Positions 26,044 to 35,746 are shown, counted from the first letter of the stretch. The stretch is DNA of 64,000 nt from Paenibacillus radicis (ex Xue et al. 2023) (GCF_024722015.1 NZ_JANQBD010000011.1:62001-126000), one strand, 5' to 3'. A program made the numbers and translations. Notes: generated by a model not told the origin, from the sequence alone.

Positions 26044-27834
26044 CTAATTGATCAAATTCGCATATTGCAGCACTCGTTTGATGATGACAGCCGCTTCAGC
26101 GCGAGTGGCTACATCTTGAGGTGCAAACGTCGTTTCTGTTTTGCCGTGAATCAACCCTTTGCCGGCGGCGTCTGCCACCGCGTTGCGGGCATAATCGGAC
26201 AACAGGTCTTGATCGGCGAAAGAGGCATTCATCACACTGGCGCCAGATGCTGATGTTCCTTTCACGAGCCCAATCGCTTTCATCATCATCACGACCATCT
26301 GCTCTCTTGTAATCTGCGCATCCGGGTTGAATTGACCCTCTGCGACGCCTTGAACCAAGCCATACTTCGCCGCTGTATTCACTTCCGGGGCATACCACTG
26401 CGTGTCTGCGACATCTGTAAAGACATTCAGCCCGGCCTCCTCAGGCAATCCCAGCCCTCGTACGAGCAAAGCGGCAAACTGGGCGCGGGTGATTTGCATC
26501 TCAGGCGTATACGTACGGTCCGAAGTCCCGTTAATAATCATTTTCGAAGCTAGCTGTTCCACTTCTTGCTGCGCCCAGTGACCGATCATATCGTCAAACG
26601 TTTTTTTGTTTTGAACGATCGCGTACATACTGTTCGAATTCCGGATTACCTTCACTTCGGTTTTGCCGCCCTTCACGGTAAACACGGAAGGTACGAATTT
26701 CATTTCTCCTGTAGCCGGGTCATACACAACCGCAGTCGCAGCCGACGGATCTTGTATCATTTCATCTACAAGGATAACGCGTGTCACAAAGCTGTTGCCA
26801 AAGCTATGAATTTCCTCTTCTTTGTCCTTGGTCTTAAGAATTACTTTATAATCGATCATATCGCTCACACGCACCATGCCCTTATCGGAAATGGATTGAT
26901 CGAATTTCGTTTCATGCAGTGACTTGGCCTTATCGATACGAATGATCAGCGTCGCTCCTTCTACGCCAGCCTTGCCTGCGAAATCCGCCTGGTTCAGTAT
27001 CGACATTGGAAGATCGTAAGTGCCCAAATGGCTTCGTACGCTCAAAATTGTATCTTTGTGCTCCTTCAGGCTATTGAATAACGTTGGCAGCGGTAACTGC
27101 AAGGCATTCAAGTCATGCTCGCCAGGAATCTCAAAGCTCAAAACGTTGCTGCCGCTCGTTGCTTGCAGATCAGTTAATTTCTGCGCCAGACGTTTGCTGT
27201 CGATAACCGCTATTACAGAGGTTTGACCGTCTTGTGCAGTTTCAATCCGAAGCTCGGATTCTTTTGCTACATAGAGATTCGGATCTTCTTTCGTTGGCGG
27301 AGTCGATGAGCCGCCTCCTCCCCCGCCTCTTCCGGATCCAGGACCAGGAATCGTTCCGTCAATTTTAACGGCAGCTTGTGCATTTACATTCCAAATAGAC
27401 GCTAGCTCTTGCGATGTCATTGTTGTCATCTGTTTCAAGGTTATGTTAGCTTGTCCGTTCTTCTTAGCCTTGAAAGTCAGTGTACCAATAGCTAGATCTC
27501 CATTTTCCCCCGATTTATTTCCCATTTTCGTACAAGCAAATGTGACTTGATTCCCCGAATCTTGTGCGATCTTATACCCTTCGAATGAGCCATTCGATTG
27601 AGTTGAATTGAATTCCAGCAGATCTGCATTATAGGTTAAAACAGCTTCGTACCCATATAAATCCGTCACATTGTTACCTTGGATCGCAACGACCACATTG
27701 TCGCCAATAGTTACTTGAGAAGCATTCAGATTAATCTTGAATGAAGGGATTCCGGCACCTACAACCGTGCCGATTAGAATGACTGTGAATAAGAGCATCA
27801 TAACCGTGAAAAATAACCCTGTTTTGCGTAACAT
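26044..27834 (-). CDS. cell-surface anchoring scaffoldin: cohesin + three SLH domains
   Basis: The start ATG at 27834 follows AAAAGGAG; the frame opens eight codons earlier. The 596-residue product has a signal/anchor segment (~5-27), a cohesin domain (~29-160: FKINLNASQVTIGDNVVVAI, YGYEAVLTYNADLLEF, IGTLTFKAKK), a glycine-rich linker (GSGRGGGGGG, ~165-180), a ~220-residue middle domain of the kind seen in Paenibacillus SLH proteins, and three SLH repeats (~411-592: FDDMIGHWAQQEVEQLASK, FTDVADTQWYAPEVNTAAK, FADQDLLSDYARNAVADAAG). SLH domains bind pyruvylated wall polymer, so the cohesin would be displayed on the surface to receive dockerin-bearing enzymes encoded on either side. Cohesin-dockerin specificity is inferred. 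Confidence 0.92.
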   Translation of the reverse strand: MLRKTGLFFTVMMLLFTVILIGTVVGAGIPSFKINLNASQVTIGDNVVVAIQGNNVTDLYGYEAVLTYNADLLEFNSTQSNGSFEGYKIAQDSGNQVTFACTKMGNKSGENGDLAIGTLTFKAKKNGQANITLKQMTTMTSQELASIWNVNAQAAVKIDGTIPGPGSGRGGGGGGSSTPPTKEDPNLYVAKESELRIETAQDGQTSVIAVIDSKRLAQKLTDLQATSGSNVLSFEIPGEHDLNALQLPLPTLFNSLKEHKDTILSVRSHLGTYDLPMSILNQADFAGKAGVEGATLIIRIDKAKSLHETKFDQSISDKGMVRVSDMIDYKVILKTKDKEEEIHSFGNSFVTRVILVDEMIQDPSAATAVVYDPATGEMKFVPSVFTVKGGKTEVKVIRNSNSMYAIVQNKKTFDDMIGHWAQQEVEQLASKMIINGTSDRTYTPEMQITRAQFAALLVRGLGLPEEAGLNVFTDVADTQWYAPEVNTAAKYGLVQGVAEGQFNPDAQITREQMVVMMMKAIGLVKGTSASGASVMNASFADQDLLSDYARNAVADAAGKGLIHGKTETTFAPQDVATRAEAAVIIKRVLQYANLIN

Positions 27835-27864
27835 GGGGTTCACTCCTTTTAATATCATCCGAAT

Positions 27865-27899
27865 ATGGAAAGAGAAAGGGCTCGCCTTTCTCTTTCCAT
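27865..27899 (-). terminator. hairpin between GH30/GH43 enzyme and SLH anchor genes
   Basis: A perfect 15-bp stem (ATGGAAAGAGAAAGG / CCTTTCTCTTTCCAT, 5-base loop) follows the stop of the giant enzyme by 14 bases and precedes the anchor ribosome site. With no long T-tract it may act as an mRNA-processing or partial termination site that sets enzyme-to-anchor ratio. Confidence 0.65.
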
Positions 27900-27912
27900 T
27901 TCTGATTGATTG

Positions 27913-30900
27913 TTATTGCAGGATCAGTTTAGCGACACCTACTAAATCGATAATGTCAATCTTGCCGTCATGATTGAAGTCGGCAGCTTTTATCTGATTC
28001 CAATCGCTGCTTGCGAAGGTCTTACCATAATTCACCGCTATTATACCCAAGTCTCCGATATCTATGGTGTTATCTCCATTGATATCTCCTGGAGCATAGA
28101 TGGTGATGATCTGCTGGTTAAACGTTTGGATCGCTTGGTTTAACACATTGGCCGCGTCATCCAGCTGCTGCTGGCTAACCGCCGGGGCCGTATTGACGGC
28201 AGCGGCCGCTTGGATCGCAGCTAGCAGAACCGCTTTAGAACCTGCTGCATACTGCCCGACTTGCGTTCCTTCTACCGCGCGATCATAGATGGACTGTGCC
28301 AAATTGAGAACCGTTTGCAACGTTGTCTTATCTACAGCTACAGCCGCCGTAACAGAAACCGTTAGATTAGCCAGAGACGCATCCATTTTTTGACCTAATG
28401 CATTAGAAACGGCTACTTTGGATAGAGTCAGGTTGGTTATCGTAGGTGAATTCAGCAGCTTCGCCTTCCAATTGATCTTGAATACATCTCCGTTTGCGGT
28501 GATTGCCCCCGCTTCTCCTTCACTGATCGCGATAATCCGAATTTGACCCGGTACATTCGTGTTCGTCTCAACCGCTGTAAAGCTCGATTTCAATGAATCC
28601 ACGGATACAAATTCAATCGCATTCGTATCAAAGCCCAGTGTAATGTCTGCCGCATATACGGTAGAAGATACGCTATTCGTTACGTTGGTAAATCCGAAAC
28701 GAGTTGCGAACGGAGCTCCTGCTTGAACCGTGGCCGCCCCCGTTAGCGTGGTGTGAGGCACGTTGGTCGGTGGCGCTGTCTGACCGCTGATCACGACATA
28801 ATTGGAGCCTCGAACACCGCTGCCGTCAGCAGCTGTCGCCACCACTTTCACAATTCCGTCATTTTTCGCCGTAAGCAATCCGCTGGCATTAATCGTTGCT
28901 TTATTGGTCATCGTGATACCGTCGGCTTCCCAAACGTTCCATGTGACTTGACCGTTTGCACCGGAAGGCAGTACTATGGCTTGCATTTGCAGCGTGCCGC
29001 CTTGAACCGTAATTGCATTCATGCCGCCTGCGCCGCTCACGGAAATCGATTGTACATACACCGCCGGATACACATTATCGGTAACTGTCACGTTAGCAAC
29101 AGCAGGTATCGCTGTGCCATATACAGCTCCGTTCACACTAAAGTTGCCCACTTTCGCATACAGAGAAGGATTAATCACGTTCCATTGAACCGACTTGTTT
29201 GCCGTTGCGTTATCGCTATAAACGACCGTTACATTCGCAGGCAGAACAGGTGGAACATAGGTAGCTGTAACCACAGTCACAGGCATTACGCTGTTAATCA
29301 CTGGTACAACTTGCTGCCACTTCGCATACAGCGTGATATCGGTTGCCGGGATCGTATTCACGCTGAAATCCCATGCTGTCGTCAGCGCTTCATCTTGATA
29401 CCAGCCCACAAACGTATTTCCGAGCTTAATTGGAACTTCAGGCGCAGTTATTTTCGATCCGGCAGCTGCTCCGAAAATAGCTCGAACAGCATTTCCGCCT
29501 TTACTATCGAAATTAACTGTCGTGCCTGTTTTGAAGACGGAGAAATTCCACTCATCATGCCAATAGAATCCGATTGTTCTATCTTGCGTGTTCAATTCGA
29601 TCGGCAGCCATACATATCTGGAATCTTTTAGATTCGAGGCATCCCAACGATCCCCCATAAAGATGAACTTATTGGGAACGATATCTCCATTTGCATCCCT
29701 ATACGGAAGCGCAAAAGTACTTTGACTATCGAATGTCCTGTTGTTATTCCAACCCCGAGCTGGGTTATCTTTATCTTCCCATGGACCTAAAATATTGGTC
29801 GCTGTATGATATTGGGCTGCGACTGGTTTCCAGCCGTCAGTACCTGACGTAATCATATAATACACGCCGTCTTGCTTGAAGATCGCCGGAGCCTCTCGAT
29901 TCTTTTTCCAGATAGCTTTAGCCCAGTGAACGCCTTCTAGCGACTGGTTTCTCTCGTTCTTCGCAGGCCCGGTATAGTCATCATTCAACTGCATAACAAT
30001 CTCCGTTTCGTTACCTTCGGATGCGTAGATGAGGTATGCTTTGTCGTCATCGTCGACGAACAACGTCATATCGCGCAGCATGCCTTCGCCTTCGCCGCCA
30101 CCCCATCCATTATTCGGCAATCTGGATGTGCCTAGAAATTTAAATGGACCTGTTGGCGAATCGCTGACCGCAACGCCGCCTTCCGCCGCCCAATATTCAC
30201 CGGCGATCGGTCCGTCTTGATGCCACCACATCACATATTTATCCGTTTTCTTGTTGTAGACGACCTTCGGACGTTCGACAACTTTATCCCAGTTGAAATC
30301 TTTATACATCGCTTGCTTCTCTGCATTCGTTTTGTCCGCGTGCAATGCATTCAGCTCAGCTATGCGTTCAGGCGAATTATGTTTGCTCAACGAATTGGCC
30401 GGCGATTTCATTGATCCTGTATAGTCGCCATCTCTGTTAGTGATGTTAACGACCCGATCCGGATCGAAAGGAACACCGCTAGTCTTATACGTCTCGCTAT
30501 TCTCGTCCAAATATAAAGGCAAATTCCCACCAGGCAATACCGATTCGCCAAGTTGCGGGTTGTTGAATACCGGCAATACAATCCCTTCATTTTTCCAGTT
30601 GTACAAATCTTTAGAAGAGTACGCGTGAACGCCTGTTACTGGTACATAACCCGAGCCAACATTATCTTCCGATTTGTCTTCGCCATACCAGTAATACGTT
30701 TTGTTCTTCTTGTTGTACAGAATTCCTCCGCCATGAGCCTGGATTGGAATGCCGTCTCCATCCAGCCACACTTGACCGCTTTTAATGGAATCTGTTTTAC
30801 CTACGGTCTGATATAACTTGTATAAGTCCTGCAGAATTCTAGTGTAGTAAGGAATGCTTTCCTCCGTTAAGTCGCTGAGCGTACCGATCGTTGCAATTTT

Positions 30901-33900
30901 ATTTTCAATCGCCACTGCTACTTTCGGACTAGTGCTAGACGCCGTGCGCAATTGCGTAATGGCATTTTCCAAGCTTAACGTATCGAAGCCAGTGGATTTT
31001 TTCTGGCTGACAGCAATCTCTGCGGCAGTTAGCGTATTACCGTCACCGCCTGTAGAAATAGCCTGAATCGCTACATATCTGGCTTTATGCGATTTGAATG
31101 TTGCCGATAGCGCGCTGGAGCTGGATGCGTCCCAAGCGCCATTCGCTGCAAAAGTGAAATTCTGGTCCAAATAAGCTTGCATGCCGTTCGCCGGTTTATT
31201 CGTTAAATCCGCATCGCTATAGTAAACCTTAAATTGCCCAATTCTTCCGTTCGCCTTGTCCTGCCTTGGCGTAACCATCACTTTTCCAACATCCGGCCTG
31301 TTCTGACCCAGATCCACAATGATGTAATCGCCAGATCTGTATTTTCTTCCGTTCGATGCCCAGTTGGATTCATAGAACGTTGAATTGTTGTTATCCAGCA
31401 TGAGACTGGAAGGATTTGAGGCATAAGCTTCCGGAACGTAGAAGAGACTAATTCCGTTTGCCTGCTGTTCATTGCTTTGGATTTTCGCGATTTCGGCAGT
31501 GAGTCCGTTTGCCAAATTCACCATCTCTTCCTGAGTCGCCACACTGCTGTTCAGCAGTGTTGTACCTTGCGTGCGCAATGTTTTCAAATCATCCAAGTAG
31601 GCAGGATCACTCGAAAAACCATTGATGAACGTAGTCGTAGCAGCCATCGCATTGTCGAGTTTGGACGTATCCAGAGTAAATCCAGTTTTGTTGAAAATAT
31701 TGATTTCAGCAGCAGATGCATACTGCTTGCCTGCATCGCTTTTCGAAGCAAGCGCTGTAAATTTCACATAGGAAGCACCGTGTGCGTTAAAGGTTGCCGA
31801 CTTCTCCAGCCTGTCCGCATCCCATGTTCCTTCGGCAACTTTCGTGAAAGCGGTGCCATCGGCGCTGACGGAAATTTCAAACTTGGTGACAACACCGTTC
31901 CAATCCGCATCCTGCCGCGGCACATAGCTTAGCTTGTACACACCGTCATACGCCTTGCCAAGTTTGTAAGTTATGGAGTGTGGAAGCGGTGTATAGGAGC
32001 CGTCATAGGCCGTATGCCATTTCGTGCTGATGTCGTCATCCAACGTTTTTGCCGATCCTTCACCGGAGGCAGAACTGGTTGAAGATGCCGTCATTTGGCT
32101 TTGCGGGATGCGTCCGGCCGAATTTAACTGCAGATTGTACTCAGCGGCAATTTTGCCTGCAACCATTGCGATTGCTTCTTGCGTTACATACGCGGTATCC
32201 CGAATTGTCTTACCTTCGTTAACTAGCGATTGCAATATCGTCAAACTGGCGTCTGTAGCCAGCAAAGCCTCTGCGCTGGCAATTGTCTCGTTCAGCGTAT
32301 CCTTATCTACCGTAAAGCCTGGTTTTCTCAAAATGTTGATCTCGGCTGCCGAACCGAATTGAGTGCCGGAGCCGTTATTCGATTCCATTACCGTAAACTT
32401 CACATGCGTAGCGCTTACCGCCGAGAAGGTGGCCGTCTTCTCCGTCTTGTCGTTGCTCCACGATCCTTCGGCAACCTTATTGAAATTCGTGCCGTCCGTG
32501 CTGACAGCGATTTCATACTTGGTCGCGACACCATTCAAGCTGCTATCCTGTCTAGGTAAGTACTTCAATTGGTACACATCGTCATAAGAGTTGCCCAAGT
32601 TGTAGGTGATGGAGTGCGGAGCAGGCGCCGGAGTACCGGACCAAGCGGAATGCCAATTGGTTCCTGTATTGCCGTCCAACGTCTTCTCAGGTCCTTCGCC
32701 TGAGGCGGTGCTAGTTGCCGTAGCCGTCATCCCGCTTTGCGGAATCACCGTATTGTTCGTATACGATGCTCCGTCAATCACAAACGTTGTAATCGATTTC
32801 GGGCCAATTGTCGTATTTAATGTTTTATTCATAATCGGAACATTTGCTTGCTGCTCCCCATTTTCCGTCGCTGAGGAAACATATGGCGTTGCAGTCCCAG
32901 TGACAGCGTCAAACTGAGACATGTCCAGAGAAATATCTTGACTGGTCGTATTAGGATTTCTATATACGATATAGATTTTATTCTTAGCAGGATCATAAGC
33001 GGCTAACGTGTTATCATTGTTATCTGCTATGAATCTGGAGCCTTGCGGGATAAATTTACTGAATTGTTGCATCGCATAATACTTCTTCGTGTACCACCAT
33101 TGTTGGGTATCGAAATCTGCATGGAGGAGACCCCAGTTCATGTTCTCCTTATCCTTCTGCATGTTTTTCTCACTCTCAATAGCCTGCCAGAGTACCCACC
33201 CATTAGGTTCAAGCCATGTAATGTCCGTCATAATTCTTTCTGCCAAGGCCAATGCCGGTTCAATATCATCGTGATTGTGAGCAATTCCTGAAGGACCAAG
33301 ATCCACTTCAGACATCCATAACGGCTTGCCGGCAGCTTTGGCTTGATTTTTGACTCCGACCCGATCATTCCCGCCATAGGAGTGGGTATTCATTTTCCCG
33401 ATATTTGCTTTCGTTGTTTCATCATACGAATTCCAATTGGTTATGAAGGTATCCAGAATAGATTCATCCATTGCCGCGATTTTAACGGATTGAAGGCCTG
33501 CTGCATCCAGCTTTGCCCTGGTTGCATTTATGATCTTCATTTGTGAGGCAACGTCATAGTGAGAGCCTTCTTGTCCCCCGCCAAATCCCCAGTAATTCGT
33601 ATTAGGTTCGTTAATCGGGGAAAGATAATCGAAATCAATCTGCCAGTTTTCTTTAAAATGCTTCACAACTTCCGCCATATAGTTAGCAAAGTTATCATAT
33701 TCATCTGATTTCAAGTTGTCTTTCCAAGACTCTGCATTTCCAGTCGTACTTCCGCTGACCGTCATATAATACGGAGCTGAATTGGAGAACGCTTCCAATT
33801 TATTGGCGCCTCTTGCTTTTGCGGCTTGAAGCCACCAACGCTGATTAGCATCCTGCGTCCAATCGAATACACCAGGGGATGGCGAATAACCAGGAACTGC

Positions 33901-34227
33901 ACCGCCTTGGCGCATCGAATGATATTGAGGATTTTCACCGCCGCCAATGTTGTATCTGGCAATATTTAAGTTCAATCCTTGGTGGGAATAGAGCGCATCG
34001 GCCAATGCATTTTTGGTAGCATCGTTCCAGCCGCCCGTTATATTACCGAACCAAGCGAGCGATGTTCCCCATCCGTCCCACGATTGCTGCATGTTGCTTG
34101 GATCTAAATTAATCGTAGTCGCAGCGGCACTCGCCTTCTGAGCAGTTAATCCGTAAAACGTAGGTGAAATTAAGGAAAATACAAGGCAAGAAACAAATAA
34201 TCTTCGTCGTCCAACTTTTGTAAACAT
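27913..34227 (-). CDS. secreted GH30 + GH43_24-like galactanase with CBM32s, cohesin and dockerin
   Basis: The start ATG at 34227 follows GAAGGAGG (22 codons inside the open frame), giving 2104 residues. The signal peptide ends near ASAA (~35). GH30, endo-beta-1,6-galactanase-like, spans ~40-485: DGWGTSLAWFG, acid/base Glu207 in SPINEPN, nucleophile Glu307 in WMSEVD. Three F5/8C (CBM32-like) domains lie at ~490-635, ~705-845 and ~920-1077. A GH43 of the exo-beta-1,3-galactanase type (subfamily 24) spans ~1145-1565: IPIQAHGGGILY, YYWYGE, YSSKDLYNWKNEG. Then an InlB-like B-repeat ~1570-1637, Ig-like, Big_2 (~1725-1817), cohesin (~1825-1960), FIVAR (~1965-2040) and dockerin (~2045-2104). Both activities fit type II arabinogalactan. 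Specificities are family-level inference. Confidence 0.92.
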   Translation of the reverse strand: MFTKVGRRRLFVSCLVFSLISPTFYGLTAQKASAAATTINLDPSNMQQSWDGWGTSLAWFGNITGGWNDATKNALADALYSHQGLNLNIARYNIGGGENPQYHSMRQGGAVPGYSPSPGVFDWTQDANQRWWLQAAKARGANKLEAFSNSAPYYMTVSGSTTGNAESWKDNLKSDEYDNFANYMAEVVKHFKENWQIDFDYLSPINEPNTNYWGFGGGQEGSHYDVASQMKIINATRAKLDAAGLQSVKIAAMDESILDTFITNWNSYDETTKANIGKMNTHSYGGNDRVGVKNQAKAAGKPLWMSEVDLGPSGIAHNHDDIEPALALAERIMTDITWLEPNGWVLWQAIESEKNMQKDKENMNWGLLHADFDTQQWWYTKKYYAMQQFSKFIPQGSRFIADNNDNTLAAYDPAKNKIYIVYRNPNTTSQDISLDMSQFDAVTGTATPYVSSATENGEQQANVPIMNKTLNTTIGPKSITTFVIDGASYTNNTVIPQSGMTATATSTASGEGPEKTLDGNTGTNWHSAWSGTPAPAPHSITYNLGNSYDDVYQLKYLPRQDSSLNGVATKYEIAVSTDGTNFNKVAEGSWSNDKTEKTATFSAVSATHVKFTVMESNNGSGTQFGSAAEINILRKPGFTVDKDTLNETIASAEALLATDASLTILQSLVNEGKTIRDTAYVTQEAIAMVAGKIAAEYNLQLNSAGRIPQSQMTASSTSSASGEGSAKTLDDDISTKWHTAYDGSYTPLPHSITYKLGKAYDGVYKLSYVPRQDADWNGVVTKFEISVSADGTAFTKVAEGTWDADRLEKSATFNAHGASYVKFTALASKSDAGKQYASAAEINIFNKTGFTLDTSKLDNAMAATTTFINGFSSDPAYLDDLKTLRTQGTTLLNSSVATQEEMVNLANGLTAEIAKIQSNEQQANGISLFYVPEAYASNPSSLMLDNNNSTFYESNWASNGRKYRSGDYIIVDLGQNRPDVGKVMVTPRQDKANGRIGQFKVYYSDADLTNKPANGMQAYLDQNFTFAANGAWDASSSSALSATFKSHKARYVAIQAISTGGDGNTLTAAEIAVSQKKSTGFDTLSLENAITQLRTASSTSPKVAVAIENKIATIGTLSDLTEESIPYYTRILQDLYKLYQTVGKTDSIKSGQVWLDGDGIPIQAHGGGILYNKKNKTYYWYGEDKSEDNVGSGYVPVTGVHAYSSKDLYNWKNEGIVLPVFNNPQLGESVLPGGNLPLYLDENSETYKTSGVPFDPDRVVNITNRDGDYTGSMKSPANSLSKHNSPERIAELNALHADKTNAEKQAMYKDFNWDKVVERPKVVYNKKTDKYVMWWHQDGPIAGEYWAAEGGVAVSDSPTGPFKFLGTSRLPNNGWGGGEGEGMLRDMTLFVDDDDKAYLIYASEGNETEIVMQLNDDYTGPAKNERNQSLEGVHWAKAIWKKNREAPAIFKQDGVYYMITSGTDGWKPVAAQYHTATNILGPWEDKDNPARGWNNNRTFDSQSTFALPYRDANGDIVPNKFIFMGDRWDASNLKDSRYVWLPIELNTQDRTIGFYWHDEWNFSVFKTGTTVNFDSKGGNAVRAIFGAAAGSKITAPEVPIKLGNTFVGWYQDEALTTAWDFSVNTIPATDITLYAKWQQVVPVINSVMPVTVVTATYVPPVLPANVTVVYSDNATANKSVQWNVINPSLYAKVGNFSVNGAVYGTAIPAVANVTVTDNVYPAVYVQSISVSGAGGMNAITVQGGTLQMQAIVLPSGANGQVTWNVWEADGITMTNKATINASGLLTAKNDGIVKVVATAADGSGVRGSNYVVISGQTAPPTNVPHTTLTGAATVQAGAPFATRFGFTNVTNSVSSTVYAADITLGFDTNAIEFVSVDSLKSSFTAVETNTNVPGQIRIIAISEGEAGAITANGDVFKINWKAKLLNSPTITNLTLSKVAVSNALGQKMDASLANLTVSVTAAVAVDKTTLQTVLNLAQSIYDRAVEGTQVGQYAAGSKAVLLAAIQAAAAVNTAPAVSQQQLDDAANVLNQAIQTFNQQIITIYAPGDINGDNTIDIGDLGIIAVNYGKTFASSDWNQIKAADFNHDGKIDIIDLVGVAKLILQ

Positions 34228-34304
34228 CAAAACAGCCTCCTTCTTAGATGGCATAAGCACCATAATAATCCATATTTTGGAACCACTTACCAAAGTCTTT
34301 TAAA

Positions 34305-34332
34305 AATATGGAAACTGATTTACATCCATATT
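34305..34332 (-). terminator. terminator after the solute-binding lipoprotein gene
   Basis: On the minus strand the stem AATATGGA / TCCATATT is followed by a T-run, between the stop of the solute-binding gene and the GH30/GH43 gene. It probably separates the two transcripts partly or fully. Confidence 0.5.
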
Positions 34333-34389
34333 CCGAAAATAAGGAGATGAGATGAGAATACATCTCTCTCCCCCTTTTATGGTTAAACC

Positions 34390-35697
34390 TTACTTGTTTG
34401 CTCTTGCTTTCGTCCATTTGTCATTCAGATCGTTAGCAATCTTATCAATCGGCGTTCCGCCCATCATTTCTTGACCAAGCTTTTTCCAATCCAATTGGAT
34501 AGAGTTGACATACTTATTGAAGTTCACGCCGCCTGGACGATAGTTGAACTCTTCAACTTTGTTAGCTTTGTAGAAATCATTCAAGAACGGAACATCTGCT
34601 TTAACACCCTCCATAACGGAGTTCGCTTGCTTCTTATTGATATAGAAAGAGTAAGCATCCGAGGAGAACATCCACTCTTGGAATTTCTTAGCCGCATCTA
34701 TGTTTTTGGATTTATTGTTAATACCGAAGAAATTATCCGTAAAAGTCATCACTTTCAGTGGTTCCGTCTCTGAATGACGAGTAGGCAGCGGGAATGCTGC
34801 CAGATCATCGATGTTTCCAACTTTGGATTTATATTGCGGCAAGTACCAAAGTCCTGCGGCTATGACGGCTGCTTTTTTCGCTTCAAACAATCCTGTTGCC
34901 TGGTCATTGCTTAAGCCTAACGGATCTGCGCCCATCACCTTTGCCTCATACAAAGTTTGGATATCACTGTAAGATTTGTAGAAAGGCGTACCTTTATCAA
35001 ACGGCTTGTCCATTCCAGCTATTTTGTCGTAATAATTTTCATCGCCGGATGCAAGCAACGGCATAAATTCATTAAACGGATAATTCGGCCAGGAGTCCTT
35101 GCCGCCCATTGCATAAGGCTGATATTTGCCACTCTTTTTAATCTCCGTTAATACGCTTACAAACTGCTCCCACGTTGTTGGAACGCTTAAGCCTAGCTCT
35201 TTAAATACACTCGGATGATAATAAACAAGTTCAGGAAAAGATATAACAGGTAATGCCAGAACTTTACCGTCTACAGCAAATTGCTTGGCTTTCGTATTTT
35301 TAGCCGTAACACCTAAATCATCAAGTGGTAGAAGTTCCGCTTTGAAATCGTTGATGAAATTGGGTTTCAACTCGATAATATCCGGCAGTTCGTTAGCGGC
35401 TAATCTTACTTTCATCGCTTGCAAATAGTCGCCATCACCTTTAAAAGTTTCAACTTCCATTTTCACGTTCGGCATTACATTTGAGAACTCTTTCACTTTT
35501 TTAGTCCAGCTATCCAGGAATTCGCTATCGCTATCCCACATCGCAAGTTTTAATGTAACCGCATTCTCTTTCGGGCCGCTTGCTGTAGCAGGATCAGCCA
35601 CAGGGCTTCTGTCAGTAATTTCCATATTAGCACTACAACCTGCAACTCCAAACGTCAAGGCAACTGACAGTACAGATGTTACTAATCTTTTTTTCAT
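34390..35697 (-). CDS. ABC transporter sugar-binding lipoprotein
   Basis: The start is set at the ATG at 35697 after GAGGGGG (435 residues). A lipoprotein signal MKKRLVTSVLSVALTFGVAG precedes the lipobox cysteine (GVAGCSAN). The mature protein is a family 1 extracellular solute-binding protein (KLAMWDSDSEFLDSWTKKVK, ANELPDIIELKPNF, YYHPSVFKELGLSVPTTWEQ). It would deliver oligosaccharides to the permease pair at 39560-41322. It is transcribed separately from them, from a promoter carrying the same tandem direct repeats, and lies immediately before the GH30/GH43 gene, which suggests that its cargo comes from that enzyme (inference). Confidence 0.9.
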   Translation of the reverse strand: MKKRLVTSVLSVALTFGVAGCSANMEITDRSPVADPATASGPKENAVTLKLAMWDSDSEFLDSWTKKVKEFSNVMPNVKMEVETFKGDGDYLQAMKVRLAANELPDIIELKPNFINDFKAELLPLDDLGVTAKNTKAKQFAVDGKVLALPVISFPELVYYHPSVFKELGLSVPTTWEQFVSVLTEIKKSGKYQPYAMGGKDSWPNYPFNEFMPLLASGDENYYDKIAGMDKPFDKGTPFYKSYSDIQTLYEAKVMGADPLGLSNDQATGLFEAKKAAVIAAGLWYLPQYKSKVGNIDDLAAFPLPTRHSETEPLKVMTFTDNFFGINNKSKNIDAAKKFQEWMFSSDAYSFYINKKQANSVMEGVKADVPFLNDFYKANKVEEFNYRPGGVNFNKYVNSIQLDWKKLGQEMMGGTPIDKIANDLNDKWTKARANK

Positions 35698-35746
35698 AGT
35701 CTTTCTTAACCCCCTCAAGATTACATAAGTTGTTCTTTACACCCTT

